Notes: a model not told the origin generated them from the letters alone. 64,000 bases of DNA from Notospermus geniculatus (GCA_002633025.1 NMRB01000077.1:329026-393025), one strand, 5' to 3'; shown: positions 11,701 through 26,700, numbered from the stretch's first letter. Made by a program: numbers and translations.

Positions 11701-14700
11701 TATTTCACATGGTGTGTTAATGCCACCACCATCGACCAACTTAAAAATGATAAGAAAGACTTTCTTCCCAAGAACTTGTAATATTTTCGTCCAAGTTGAA
11801 TGTGTGTACCAGCTCCAGTACTGACATCGACTGAAAATTATGTCTTGTCACATTGTGATGTTCTATTGTCATCATCTTGTAAGAACTACTCGTACACAAA
11901 AATGTTTGACAAAAATGTGTAACATAGTGTAAAAAAACATGTTGTGGTGTTTCCGTTCTTTCTCCCTTAGATCCCTGTCCTAGGTTCCTGGTACGTTGGC
12001 AGCCTAAGATTTCAAAAATCACCAAATCTTTCCCCAGGCCAGTGGAGCTTGTGCAGGTGATGATGTCATCACAGAAAAATCTGTGCCAAAATGAGTCTCC
12101 TTGGTTGCCAACCTGCCTGTAGCCCCCCCCCCCCCACTTTGTCCCGTCTTCCTCCTGTAGTCTCGCACCACCCCCTCCACTTACTCTTCTTGTCTCTTAT
12201 TTCCAGTATCATTGGGCAAACTACGACATCAGCGAGGTACCTATCTCGGACTACACTTGGTTACTATGGCAATGTGAATGTCACCATGGTTACAGTGTTA
12301 CCTTGGTTACACAGTTGTTTCCATGGTTGAAGGTTGCCATGGAGACAGCCTGGCAACTGTGGTTAACCTGGTTGCCGTAGTTTACCTGGTTGCCATGGTT
12401 AACCTAGTTGCCATGGTAACCCAGTTGCCATGGTTACAGGATGGCTGCCATAGTTTCTCTAGTGTTCCTGTATATGTGACCCTGTCTGGCTGAAAGCTAC
12501 TTAGTCATAGAAATAGATTTTTCTTCTTTTTCAAATTGCATGGATGTTTGTGTAACAAAAAGGGATGGGGGACTGTGGGAGGGACAAATTGAGAAAAAAA
12601 AAGAAAAACAGAGAGAGAGAGAGAGAGAGAAGACTAAAGCAGGGAGAGAGGGCGGGGTGGGGGTTATTTTCATGTTGCCACATTCTTCCTCAGTTCTGTG
12701 TATTTCCTGTCACTGCAAATACATGTATTCACAGATATCAACTTGTAATGAGACAGTGTTCTCGCCAGGATTTTAATCAATCAGGGCGCACCATGTGCCG
12801 ACTTCGTCGGCACCGCGCGCCGTAGGCGCGCCCCGGGCGGGGGGTCTGGGGGCCCTCCCCCAGAAAATTTTGAATTCTAGATGCCAGGAGATGCGATTTC
12901 CAAGCATCTGAGGGGGATTTTGGCATTCCAACGAAAGCAGTTTATTGGCATTTTTTTACCTGAGTTACTGACGATCGCGATGTCCGCCCGACCGCCCAAC
13001 TCTCCAGCCGACGATCTGTCTGCCAAATTAAGACCATTACTCGATTTACCCGTCTAAAGGTGATATTGGTATGTGCTAGTTATCATAAGAAGGCTGGAAT
13101 AAATACCTAGAACCCGTTAAAACACCGGGAAAACACTCGTTTTCGGGCAATCATCCACTGCGCACTGCAACGGCGGGAAACTCATCACGCCGCGGGAATC
13201 CCCGTCGATCTCCAGACATGTGCTTTGGTTTGCGGCATGGTTGGCATCAAGCATGTGAAGTGTGTATGAATGTGCTGTATGGAGTGTAGTTTCAACGAAT
13301 CTGGCGAAAATCAAGTAAATGACGGTCTGTTCTTGGTGAAATAAAGATAGTTTAATTCTTGTAATATTGGCAAAGTCCCCTTTCCAATCAAATCAAATTC
13401 AGACGTGGTTTACTGACTGACAACATCATGATGATCATTCTACAAAATACCACGTGTAGTCCGAACACTGCCTCCTGTTGCTCATTTGCAGAAGATTCTA
13501 CAAGTAGCAATACGAGTCAGACGTTCGGACCTACCACGTGGAGTTTTCAGAGCTGGAATGGATGACGCCGGTGCACAGGACAATGATTGCATCTGCACCG
13601 GAAAAATAAACTTAGATAAAAGATCTGTTATTTTTTAACGATGCATTGACCTACATGACCCAGCCTGTCACTGAAACCTGACTGAATGTCACTTGTTGTC
13701 AGTTGGCCTACCAGCGATCGCATCGACGGCATGGACCTGCGGTGCTGCTTGATGATGTTGATTGACAGTTGCCAAGGGCGACTAGTCTGTCACTCAACCG
13801 ACCACGCTGGCTGGCTGCCAATGAGTCACTCGCTGTGTTTATGTTTCTAGTACACGATGTAGGCCTCGCTGCAATCAGACAGTCGGCCGAATTACACCAG
13901 CCACGCGGCACTGACGATGTTTGATGGGTGAAACAAAAGCCGATTACGGTTGATTTGGGAGCCGTTTTTGTTGTTCTTGATGGATTGTTTGTGCGTGGGA
14001 CAGGTGAATTTAATCAGGGCGACGGAAAATTTAAACGGGGCGCGACATTTTTAGACGTGGCGCGGCAATTTAAGACAGGGCGCGAACTTGCTTCTGAGAT
14101 TCAATTGGGGCGCATGCGCCCTAATTGAGAGGCCTGGCGAGAACACTGATGAGATCTAGATGCTGCACACAAGTTCTTTGATTGCTTTGCCGTTCTGGGC
14201 TAAGAGAAGCTTTTCTATACTAATTGACAGAGGTAGCAAGACTTACCATGAGATTGGTGACATTCATGTCTGTGACCTCGATGTGGGGTACCCGAGGTTA
14301 TGCTCTTCAGCATGCGGGAGACTTATGGATCTGCAAGCTGACTGGTTTCTCTGTTTATCAGTATGGATAAGGCATAGAAGGAGAGGATACAGTACCGATC
14401 AAATTATGGATCCATAAACCCCAAGAAGGCCTTCTTACAAGGGTTTTCTTCTTCCAAGTTCCAGTCTCCTCCAACAGACTGAAGATTTGGCCAATTTTCT
14501 GGTTTGGGTGTGGTTAGATTTGACACTTTCAGTGCCGGCCACTTTGTCCTCCTTCTGGCCTAGTGATGGGTACCGGGAGTACTCCAACTTGCTACCTCTG
14601 TCCTGAATATACACTTACCCACATTCAACCTTCCCCTGTCAGTTGACCAACTTTATTTCTCCCATTCTAACTATTTTCTCCTATTTTAACTATTTTAGGT

Positions 14701-17700
14701 TCTTCCCAGGAATGCACTTTTCTAATCCATAGGCTCAGCAGAAATATTCCTTGGCCTGTTTTTTGCCAGTGTGACATGTTATTTTGGCCATTTCAGCCGA
14801 AGGAATATTTCGTGTAGAATTAATAGTTTTCTCTTCTATAGATGGATAGATGATAGCAAACCCTGTATTATCTCTTTTACTGTACATGTATATGAATTTC
14901 TAGACACAGTTTAGAATCTTCGTGGTAGATTTGCCTTTGTGTTACCCTCTATGTAGTTCTGGTCCCTTCAATGTGTGCGGAAGGGTTGAAGACCATATGT
15001 GAATAGTTGGATAGATTCAGGCCGATTGGTGAACTGCTGATCCGTATGATCTCTCTTCGTGGCACTTATGAAGACCTATTCTACCCTTCTACACCCGATG
15101 AGTAATGGATTAGTAAAACCCTAAGTGGTACTCCAAGAACGATAGACACAAGTACCTTCTAAAAGCATCACGAGTTTGGTTCGCTCATGTCGTTCGAGTT
15201 GATCATAGAGCTTCAATTGCATGGGATGGTTCAGATGTCTTTAACCCTCATCATCATCATAACAACTTCCTCAATATGTATGTCATCATGATACTCGTAA
15301 CCCTTAGTCGTGTTGTAAGGCTATTGTCATCCCTGACAACCCATAGTTTCATCATCTAGTTGTATTTTTTGACGTCATTTCAATTCCTGTTTAAATCTTT
15401 CTGTGCAGCTTCGTAGATACTGACATGTAGCGTTAGACTCTGATGTTTTAAAGAAACATGTGTCAGTGCAATTTAACTTCTTATTTCTGATGTTGGTAAC
15501 TTCTGCTAGGTGGCGTAAGCTGTTGTGAGTCCAAAACTTGAACCTGCTAGGCAGCGCCAACTAATTCTTTTGCCTCATGCGTCAATGCAGTTGTATGTAA
15601 GAAGACATCACGACGACATGGACCAGTTGCTGGATATATTTGTGACCCATCACAGCAAAACCAGTCGCATCTCACTCTCAGCTTGGCAGGTTGAGACCAA
15701 AAGTTTGTCAGTTTCAATATTGATATTGTCTGTCTATTATGAAATCTGAAACAACCTATTTCTTTCATTCTCTCCAGGTGTCATATCGTTCGTTGAGGCT
15801 GACCTTCTGAGCAACATGTGACTGATTATGCTGTGATGGGTCACATTTGCACTCACGCCACATCTCAGTTTTGAGGCAAACAATTTTTTTTTCTTAAAAA
15901 TTTCTGTAAATTATCCAACTCTTGTTTTTGCAGATGGAAGCGAGTATGGTAAGAATGACCTTTGACCTGATGTAGTCAGTTCTGATTGGTTGATTTGGTT
16001 ACATTTGTATGCCATGTAGGCTGTATATGATGTTTTTTCACTGTTTCTTTTGCTGGCCTACTCTTCACTATGGCCACGTAGATAGATGGGGAACTAAATC
16101 AATCGGGAATCAGAATGCAAGGTTCGGTTTAGACGGTCACATTCTTTGGCCAGTAGTTTTCAGTGAGCACGTCGAGGATTGCTATGACCCCGACATCCTG
16201 CCCAGGGGTTTCTCAGTTCTACCCAAAGTTCTCAGTTTTGTCATTTCCTGGCAGGCTCCAGTAAGCCTAAGAAAAAGGCACAAGGGGGGATATAAAGTTG
16301 TATATGTAAGACTGACTCCCTGCTCTGCATGTTGGTTGGGACTTAGTGGGGTTGGTTCTAGTTGAATCGAGGAGTAGGAGGAACAAGCGTTCTTGTTCTG
16401 TTAGTTGGTTGTGCATGGGCGGGAAGCATCTTGAGGGAGTAGTTGAGTTCCTAGTTTACTAGACTGATAATGTTAGGTTAAACTGCATGGTACTGGTACT
16501 GGGACGGAAGTAACATGGGTCGTTTAGAACGAAAAGCACTTACATGTATATGACATGTTGATTTGATATGAAATGGTGGTGGTGCTAACTCTACTTGTGA
16601 TCAGTGGGTGCATGTTTTATTGAAGTAATAGCCGTAGCTTGTACTACGAAGTACATCGCATGCAGAATATGGCTGTTCCTTTTATCAACCCTGCTCCCAC
16701 TGATCTACAGTTGAGGTACCACCCTTCACCATTTGGGCTGAAGCACTGTTTTTGCCCTGTCCTGGCACTGCACCACAAGTGACAGTGGCGTGAGTAAAAG
16801 GGACTGGTAATCTGGGTAGGCCTAGCTAAGTTTGAAGGAGTGATGGGTTTGCCTGTAACAGAATGACAGACAACATTTGGTGTATGGTCCTGGAGAAATG
16901 ATTTTGAAAACTACTACGGTCTTTGCTCCTGTTTTTTTCCGGTGTGGTCGTTTGGACTTGTTCTAGTCGTGTTATTCATCTACTTCTTCTAGTTCTGTCT
17001 TGGTTCAATAGGTGGTGCTCTGTGACTAAAAAATCTGTCATGTGAATCGTACGATGTCAAGTTAATTGTATGTGAGATTTGGTCCTTTCTTGAGAGTTTT
17101 GAATGATGTTATGGTGGTCATACTAACCTAGCTGTCTTGGGTACTCAGTTTATCTCAGTGAAACTAAGGTGTTGTGGTTTAACTCAGTGAATGTAAAGTG
17201 CATTGGTGGAGTTGATGTGAAAATTATCTTGTGTTGAAGAGATTGGTACAACTACTATGCTGTTTCTCTGTCGTGAATAAAGGTTGAACCCAGGACCAAT
17301 CAGATGGTGATCATCGGTGCTAGCCACTGGATCATTGTGGCTCCTTGCTTTGCAACATGAAAAACTACCCATGATGTCAAAATCTGAGGTCAAGTTGTGA
17401 ATCTAAATGGAATGCTATTTCTTTAAATCTGCATTGTAGGTTTCAGTAGCTGTATGATCTTCGTCTTTTTATTGATTTTTGAGATTTTAAGAAAAAAAGA
17501 CAGCCTGACTGTGCAGTTTTACTAAACAACATCAGCGATTTGTTTCAAATTGCAAAACCTCAAAGAACTGCCGATCATAAAATCCCTCCATTTGTAACAT
17601 TAAACCAAAATCCCAATATCTTTGTAACCAAGCTCCTTTTCCTGTTGTTAGGGTTTCCATGGCAACGTGCGGCCGTTTTGTAAGAAAGCAGACGTTGGAG

Positions 17701-20700
17701 TCTTAGGATCAATTGGTAGCTTTCGTTACTTGTGCCTTTGAGGGGAAGGCAGCAGGGGTTTATTGTTGTGCAAAGGAAGGGCAACATAAGGGTTTGTCTT
17801 TAACCCTCTATTCCTGTTTAATGTCATTGACCTTCCATTTACAAGGTCGTTGATACAACCTTCCATTTTCAAGGTCACCTCAATGACCATCCACTTTCAA
17901 TGTCGTATCTGTGACCATCCATTTTCAAGGTCATATCTGTGATCCATTTTCAAGGTCATATAGGTGACCATCCATTTTCAAGGTCATATCTGTGACCGGC
18001 CATTTTCAAGGTCATTGTTATGACCTTCAATTTTCAAGGTCGTTGTTATGACCCACATATTTCTCTCCGCCTTTGTCTTAATTGAATAGCAGCTTGTGGC
18101 ATTTTGATCTCAATCATATCTGTCGAGTTCTGATGTCATTCTTTAGTCTTTTGTTGAGCCTTCCTGGTCTCCCACGTATCTTTCACCTGACATTATTGTT
18201 CTTGACTAAGTAGGTTGCCTATCTTTTTGGCCATTTGGGTGCCTCACCGTTCTGCACTGGACTGTGCAACATGAGGTGAAGGAACATTCTGGCTTCCAAA
18301 TGCTGAACATAACGCATTCCTCTATGTGAGAATTTTCTCGTGACTTGATGGATTTCAAATGAATTCAAGATTACCACCAACTTCTGAAACAATCTGCACT
18401 GGCAGATTGTGTGCAAGGCACCATATTTTGACTTGGGACTCGCAACAGCATTGCCAACTTTGCCCCAATGGTAAGACATTATTCCCTAATGATCAGAGGG
18501 AGTGTGGTAAATTGAAGTAATATCTCTACTGCATGCCTCTAAATCAGGAGTAGTGTAGATTATAGCTGTTCTTTCAATTAACTGTACTCCCCCTGTGTGG
18601 AGTGGAGATATCACATTTTACATTTGGGGCAAAACTGCTCAAGCGGTCACTTTCTTCCCCCATTTCTCTTGTTTTCTTCTGTCTTTGTCTAATCTTCTCT
18701 CTATTCTTCTAGTCGGACGACTCAAGTGAAATACAGGTAGAATTTGACCTTACGTTCACCAACTACATTCATCATTGAATCTCTGCAGGCATACATTGCC
18801 GCTTATTCCGTGCACACACTCAGTGCACTTCCCACGGCTTGGCCCGCTATACCATACTTGAGCTGAAAGCTTGTTACAGCTGTTACTCGGACCCTTTCAC
18901 ACATGTCTGTAGAGCAACCTTGGCTGAAGGCCCTCCTCAACGTGAGAGTTTCCTTGTTGGTCTGGTGCGAGTTTGCTCGCAAGCAATTCACCGTTATTGG
19001 TTTCCTTACGATGTAACCTGCACTGAGACTAATGAAAAAACGACTGCCCATAGAGAGCCAAATTGCAAGAGAAAACTCATCTTAATTCTTACCACAGCTT
19101 AATTTTGACCAATAGTTTTACGATATCTTCAGAGATTCAATGGTGCTAAGAAAAAAGAACTTTTAACAATCCGAGTGTTGTCTGAGCCCCTACGATTAAA
19201 CGCCTGAAGAAAGAAAACGCCCCCAGCTTTTTCAATATTAACAGTTTCAACACTTGGGTTACACCAATGATCCTTCCTCCTGGTGTCGTCTTTGTTCGCA
19301 GGAACAGATTTAAACCCCGTCCTCAATACAAACCTTGACTGACTGAATGCATGCCGTACGCCTTTGGTCGAAATATCTTTAACCCATCTTTGTACAAAAT
19401 GACCAATATGCACCTCATATTCCTAAAAGCACAAACTCCCAGCTTGCTGCTGAAGCAGCTGGGGTACTTACATGTAGCAGTTCAGAAACAAGCCCCTTGG
19501 ACCAACTTCTCGATACCCAACCATCGCACCCAGAAACACACCAGCCGGCCACCCTAAGCCACTTGTCACCATCCTACAGAATAATTGCATGTTTTTCTTC
19601 AAATACTGCTGAAGATGTGTATGATATTCTAGCTTTTGGCAAATAACTTTGTCACACTCGAAACATCAAACCAGGCTTCACTAAACCTTGTTGTGATCAT
19701 ATTGTGTTCTGCGAGTTGTTTGGCTTCAACTTTTGATGTTTGAACGGGAGAGGTTTGTGTCAGAAATCCTTAAGGTCAAGGTCAAGGTGAAGTTCATGGT
19801 CACGGTATGGAGGTCAAGGTCACGATATGAAGGTCAAGGTGAAGGTCAAGGTCAGATGTTAATATGTCTTCAGTCTAGACACTCCCTTTCTTTCCATCAC
19901 CATTGGGCGTTGGAGTAGTTTACAATAGAATTTGATTTAGGCTTGGTATCCCTTGGGGTAGGCTCATCATTGACCGAAATGACCTGCCAGTCCCAGGGAC
20001 CAGGCCACAGTTCCAGTCAAAGTCATGGAGGATGTATCTAACAAGCTTTCCTCCATTGATCACTGAATCATTTATAGAGAGGCAGGATGCTGGCATCTCT
20101 CGTTTCCTCCCCAGGGTCTGGGTTAAGACTGGCATTACAATGGTCTTCCTTAATAAACGTATTGTGTCCTCGCTGGTGTGAGCCCTTCGGTATTCCTGTG
20201 ATATTTGAACCTTTTGTATCACAATTGAAAGTCAGGATTAAGTCGGTTCTACTTCTAGTCAGCCTGGATTGATAAGTCTCACACTAACTTGGCAGTGGAG
20301 CACCTGTATAATTTGCATGAAATCTGTGCGTAAGTGTACATTGACCTGCTATCAACTTAGTCCGAGATGGAGGATATCGATTGGTGTAAAAGTCATCCCG
20401 ATGTTGCAAATTTGATGCTGTTGTGACCTGACGCTGCCGGTTCAACTCTAGGCTAATTGTGATCTTGGGCAATCGTTCCACCATCGCCCAGCATTGCCTT
20501 GTATGCAATTTTAACGATGTCAACAGTGCCGGTTACACGCACTGAAAGTGTTAACGGTGTAACTTCTTTTGTTATGGTATCATCAGATGACATAAAAGTT
20601 GTGTTTCTCTGGTCAGATCCATCGCTAATTAAACAAAGGCTCGTTATCTCTTTAGTGTGACAAGAGAACAAAGGGAAAGGTTTTTGTCAAAGTTATAAGG

Positions 20701-23700
20701 CCAATTATGAAACCTATTTGTCTTTCTCTTTTGCCATTCCAAAAGTTTGTCTCTTAATCCACATGGGAGTGACTCATACAAAGCCCTGGGAAATACGACA
20801 ACAGTTTGTCCCATTTTCATAAAAATTTGTGACCGCTCCAGGGAAAGTAGGCGCTTGTCGCAGGTGATCATCATTGGTCATCAGTTTACCCGACTGTTAT
20901 CACTGCTGTCCACTACTATTGTCAACCTGCAGAGACGTACATTTCAGCTGTTGCATTGTAAGGCCATTAACCCTTTCTTCGGTTGCAACAAGCACCTACT
21001 TTTGCTGAGTGGGGTCACAATTGCTTCTGTAGTCTTGTCATCTTGTGATCGTCTACTGCCCCCTATTAATGGCTCCACAAACTACCCAGTCTCTTCTTCC
21101 TCTCATTACAGGGCTACTATAAAGACACAGTAGAATTCTATTTTGAGACGAGAAACGAATGTAAGAACTTCTGGAAAAAGTGTATTGAACACCACGCCTT
21201 CTTCCGATGTCATTCGGTGAAACGGTTACCTCGAAACAAGACCCGGGTGGTCAGTCGAGGATCGTCTTTCAGGTAAGAACGGTCCCCTTGACGACCGTGG
21301 AGATTCAGGCATCGTCTATCTACCAAAAGTAAACAGAGAAAAACATAAGTGATGTTGATCTAAGTCTCTGTGGTGGCCAAGGTCTGACGTGATCACCTTT
21401 TGGTAGAAGTTGACACTTTCTGGCCCGGTTGACTTTTGCCTGCACTTCCCTGGGCCCAGGAAATGGCTTGCCACTGACATGACAGTAGTTTTTCGTCATG
21501 CAAGATGTCTAATCGAACTACCGAATTTTGAGATGGTCTCATGTTACCGGCCAAATAGAACGGGTGACAGCTTATTTTGTAATCACCCGTCACCCCTTCC
21601 ATTTGATTTACCAGAATAACTGTGACTACGACAAGCACCATTAGTATGCATCGACGACTTCGCGTACGAATAAAATAATTTTGTGTTTGAATCACCAGCG
21701 TGGTTGTATGACGTCATGAGATCCCTTGATTGGGCCTGAAACGGTTAGATGTCGATGCCGTTTCAAAGTATGTAATCCCTTTTCAGATATGGTGGTCGAA
21801 CTCAGAAACAGCTGGTTGAATTCGTGAGAGAAAACTATGTGAAGCGGGCACCATTTGAAAGGTGAGTGAAAAATTATACAAATAAGCAAATGGCGCATAA
21901 AGATGAAGAAATTACAGAAAAGAACAGTTGGCTGTTTGGGAAATGAATAAGGATTGTCTTGATGCTGTGGACAAGAGGTTGTTCATCCTCATCAAAATTA
22001 AGATCACGGACGAACAGCTTCAACGAAAGCTTTTGGTCTATGCACCGTCGTGCTGCAAAGAGATCCATTGAGATCTTTGAAGACGATTCACATTCACAAT
22101 CTGCATTTCCTGGGCCTCATTTTGTCAACCAGCCATAATGCCTTTGGTGCGGCATCCACCATTGGATAAATATTTTTAATAAAAACAAGAAAAAACATGG
22201 ATGAAGGCCAGCAGTGCTATTTGGTCTGCAGACTATCAAAATGGGGAATTGCCCTGTCCCTGGCCTAAATTTTCCCAGACTTGTAAGAAATGGGAGAAAA
22301 TTGTGTTCATATTCAGATAGAAGTAAACATGATAAATGAATCTTCTTGTCAACAAATCACAACATTGGTGGAGAGACAAGAAGTTTCCGGAGAACGAAAG
22401 ACGTTCATCTCCTGGGCGTGCATGTTTTCATATCCTTGTTGTCTTTGGACAAGTACAGTCATTGTATATAGTCTTTTCCAAAGCATGAGACTGGACGGTC
22501 TTATAGTCTGTTCTTGAAGTTGGTAGAAATGTTTTGTGAATTTTGCGAAGGTAATGTCAGCATGTTTTCTCATAAGTTAAAAAGTTCATGTGTTTTTGAC
22601 GGTGGTGGAACGTGCTGTCGTCATTTCAGAGTAGAAAAGCTTACTATGGACGTTTAATTTTTCAACTGCGGATACCAATTCATGCCTCGTGAATACTTAT
22701 AATGACCGGTTTTTGGCACCGATTTTTTACGGCTTTACCCCAACCCCATAATTTTGACTGTAATTTTTACCTCATGTACGCTAACCCTATCAGACTGGAA
22801 GTGGAGTGCCAGACAGACAGGTATAACTCAACCGTATAAAAATCCGTTGTCATCGTGCCGCAGATTGCCAGTTTTGTTTGAAGGAAATTTTTTATCAAAA
22901 AATGTCCAAATTCTTTTAAAAAGGTCTCAAACATAGGCTTGGTTGTTCCAAATAAAAAACATAGCTGTCATGTCTTGGTGTCAAATCTCTTGGCAATAAC
23001 CAAGGGAGTTGGCATCAAACATACAGGTTTGTCCATGCCTTGTCCATGCCTTGTCGTAGTGACATTACCGTACTTGCCGGGCTGATCGGGACATTAGACT
23101 GCATTTTTAGCTCACCTGTGGTGAGCTTATACGATGGCCGAGCGTCCGTCGTCCGTCGTCGTCCGTCGTCGTCCGTCGTTGTCCGTTAGCAGGGCACGTT
23201 TCGTAACCGCTGGAGCTATTGATCTGAAACTTGGTACATATATACCCCTAGGTCAGATGACCCACGACACCAAGTTTCGGTCCGATTCGACTCTCAGTTT
23301 GGCCACCAGGTGGCGGAAACCAAAAACACAAAAAGTACAATAACTCCTGAACTAATGACTAGATCATCTTCAAATTTTTATCATAGGTGTAGCTAATAAG
23401 GATACATAACATATATAACGGGTTTTTGATTTGACCTACTTTTCAAGGTCACAGAGGTCAAAGTTCGACAAAAGTGACGAATCTGCCACAGTTTGTCATT
23501 ATTTCACCGAGCAACTTCATATCTTGCATAAACATGCATTGGAGGGGTACCTTAAAAAATACCAAGTTTTGGCCCGATTCGACATCCAATATGGCCGCCA
23601 GGTGGCGTAACCTGAAAATCAAGTAAGTGCTATTACTCAGGAACGGCCTGACGCAGAGTGCTCAAATTTGATATTTATCTCCATCTAGATGACCTTTACA

Positions 23701-26700
23701 TGCATGTCAAATTTCGGCCTGATTTGACTTCAAACATGGCCACCAGGTGGCGTAACCCAAAAATCATCAAAGTGCTGTAACTCAGGAACGCCTTAACCCA
23801 AAGCGCTCCAATTTGCTATGTGGCCCCCTGCAGATGACCTTTATGTCCATGTGAAGTTTCGGCCCGATCGGACATCCAATATGGCCGCCAGGTGGCGTAA
23901 CCCGAAAATCATCAAAGTGCTGTAACTCAGGAATGCCTTAACCCAAAGCGCGCCAATGTGCTATGTGGCCCCCTGCAGATGACCTTTATGTCCATGATTC
24001 ACTTCTTGACTTGGCCACCAGGTGGCTAAAACCACAAACACAAAAAGTGCAGTAACTCCTGAACTAATGACTGGGTCATCTCCAAATTGTTATCATAGGT
24101 GTATCTAATGAGGATACATGACATATGTAACGGGTTTGTGATTTGACCTACTTTTCAAGGTCACAGAGGTCAAAGTTCAAAATTTTGTCTTTAGGTGACA
24201 CGTTTCATGGCTATTTGACCTAATATATTCTAACTTGGTGTGATCAGGTGTCTGGGTACCCTCTGTACCTGGAACTCAAGCCTTGCTTGGGAACATTTCG
24301 ATTGAACATATTGTTGACATTTGTTCTTCTGGTACATTCACCCAGGTGAGCACATGGTCCATGGACCATTTCATGGACAAATGCAGTTTGGAACAACGAG
24401 GCCTCGATGTCGAATTTTCGCGGTCTGCGACTGGGTGACAGCGAGGATTAAATTTGACTGTGTTCGGTGATTAAGCACTTTAGCTTTAGTTTTTTCACTG
24501 ATTGTTGCATAGCTGTTGTATCTATCACATCTTTTGAATCTTAAATCGTTCGAGAACTGAGCCTTTCTTTCCAAAAATCAACATTTGATGAATGGTCCAA
24601 AGTGGAATTTGGAAGTCCTGGTTTAGAAAAAATGGTGTCGTCAGCCTTAACAGTATGTTACAATGTGTGAAGTTGATGAAATTTGACCCAAAATGCATGA
24701 GACAGATGGTTTTGGACACAAATTTGTGGAAAATTTCGCAAACGGGGCTCAGTCCTTGAAGGATGCAATATGATGGATTTGCTCGACTTGAAGCATGAGA
24801 AGGTGTGGTGGCATTTAGTGTCTGTGTCAGTCAACAGGTGGAGCTGCAGTGACAATGGATTTGAAAGCTTTGCTAAGTGCACCTGATGAAATTCAAGTTG
24901 TTAAATGGAATAACTAACTTGACATCAGCCTGCCATTTTTGCCATCCTGAGAATCTCGGGTCATTTATGGTCATAACCTTCCTCGGAACCCAGTGTGAGA
25001 AGGGGAGCGATTCTGAAGACCCTGGGTGTGAGGATGGCTATCTGGCAGGAGATGCGAGCAACTTGAAGGTACACTTAGGAAAGCTTGGAATATAGATGGC
25101 TCCACTTGATTGCCTATAATAGTTGAGGAACTGATAGTGTGGATAGTTGATGTGATTTACTGGAGACACCTAATGCATGATAAATATGTAGGCAGATTCA
25201 TTTCTTGACAGAATAATCAGCCTTGTGATGAAAATTCCCTTGTCATGAAGGGGAGTGATTACGTGATAGATCTGTGTTGCCCAGGGCCACTGACCTGTTT
25301 ATTGTTGGGTGGTGAAATTTTGCATATCTGGAGCAAATTATGCGTCTGTTGACAGAGCCGTCATGGCCAAGTAGTGGAGGTGCCAATTTTACATCCCGAA
25401 AGTACGTCCTTGGACGAGGCACTTTACTTGGATGTATCCATCAACTGGGAAAGAGTGAACACTCAGTGTGTCACTGAATACACCATATGGAATACACTCT
25501 GTACAGTGTATCACTGAATACACTGTACTGAATGTGTCACTGAATACACACTTCGCAGTGTATCTCACTGAATACACGCTAAAAACACTCTGTACAGGGT
25601 GTGAATGGCTGAAGACTTGGGACTTGAGGAAACCACGTGTGTCACAAGGTGGCGAATACTGTCTGCGGAAACAGACTGCAGAAAACATAAAGAGTTTCTT
25701 GCAGTGATGATTCTGACACCTTCTCATGCTACTGATACGCTGTATCTTCAATCGAGTCTGTTCCGCCATTTTAATGTCTGGATATTTTGTCTCTTTGTAT
25801 TGCTGCGCCTCCTGGTGGATATTATATCAGAATGTAAGCAGTTTACGTGTCGATCTACTTCTGATGTACGGAATGCCCAGCATAATCAGGCANCGTGGGG
25901 TGATTAGTACCGGTACAGTAGGACCTTCATGAAAGATCGTGAGGTGGACTGCTTTGACTATTGTTTCTAAAGAAAGATGTAAATGGAGAAAAGGGGTTGA
26001 TTATATCGTCTGCTAAGGCGAAATTCTGTGCAGACGATATTGTCATCTGCTCAGGCTCCCCATCAAATGATTTAGTCGAATTAAACTCGTATTGTTTATG
26101 CTGGGCGTCCGTGATGAGTAAATTTGGAGAATGCCCAAGTTCATACTGCAATGAAACTGCTTCCAGTGCCTCTGCCTTCTGTCCTATTTTATCAATGTTC
26201 AACAAAAAGTTGACATGTTGAGATAGGTTTACCTCGCGATGGTGAGTAGGGGTCTGGTACAGTTAGCACAGTGGAAATTGAAGCAGCATGAACTCAGCAT
26301 TCAGCAGTCAACCAAATTTCTCAATAGATAATTACAATGTTGTATTTTCTTCCAAATTTTAAGAAGTTTGACCAAATTCTTCACAGAAGTGTCCATGCTT
26401 CGGACACATATGCTCCATTGACTATACATAGTCAGGGCATGGCCAGATGAGGCAAAATGTGACATGATATTGGCCCTGACTCTGTATAATCAGGAAAGTC
26501 AGTTTCCAGTGACGAGAATTTGGTCATTTATTTTGAGGACAACCTGGTATTTTAGATTTCAACTTATTATTTTTCATTCAATGGTGTTCATGTATTTTCT
26601 TGATGTTTTGCACAAAAACTTTTATCTTTTGTAAGATATATGGCAAGGTATGCGGCAACTTTCAAGTCCAGAATACCTATTAACGTCAATGTTGTGAATT

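Noticed and set aside
16009-16365. 118-codon open frame as an independent gene
   Set aside because: No recognisable motif; only its part at 16255-16305 has splice signals, and that is listed as a low-confidence exon of the FERM gene.
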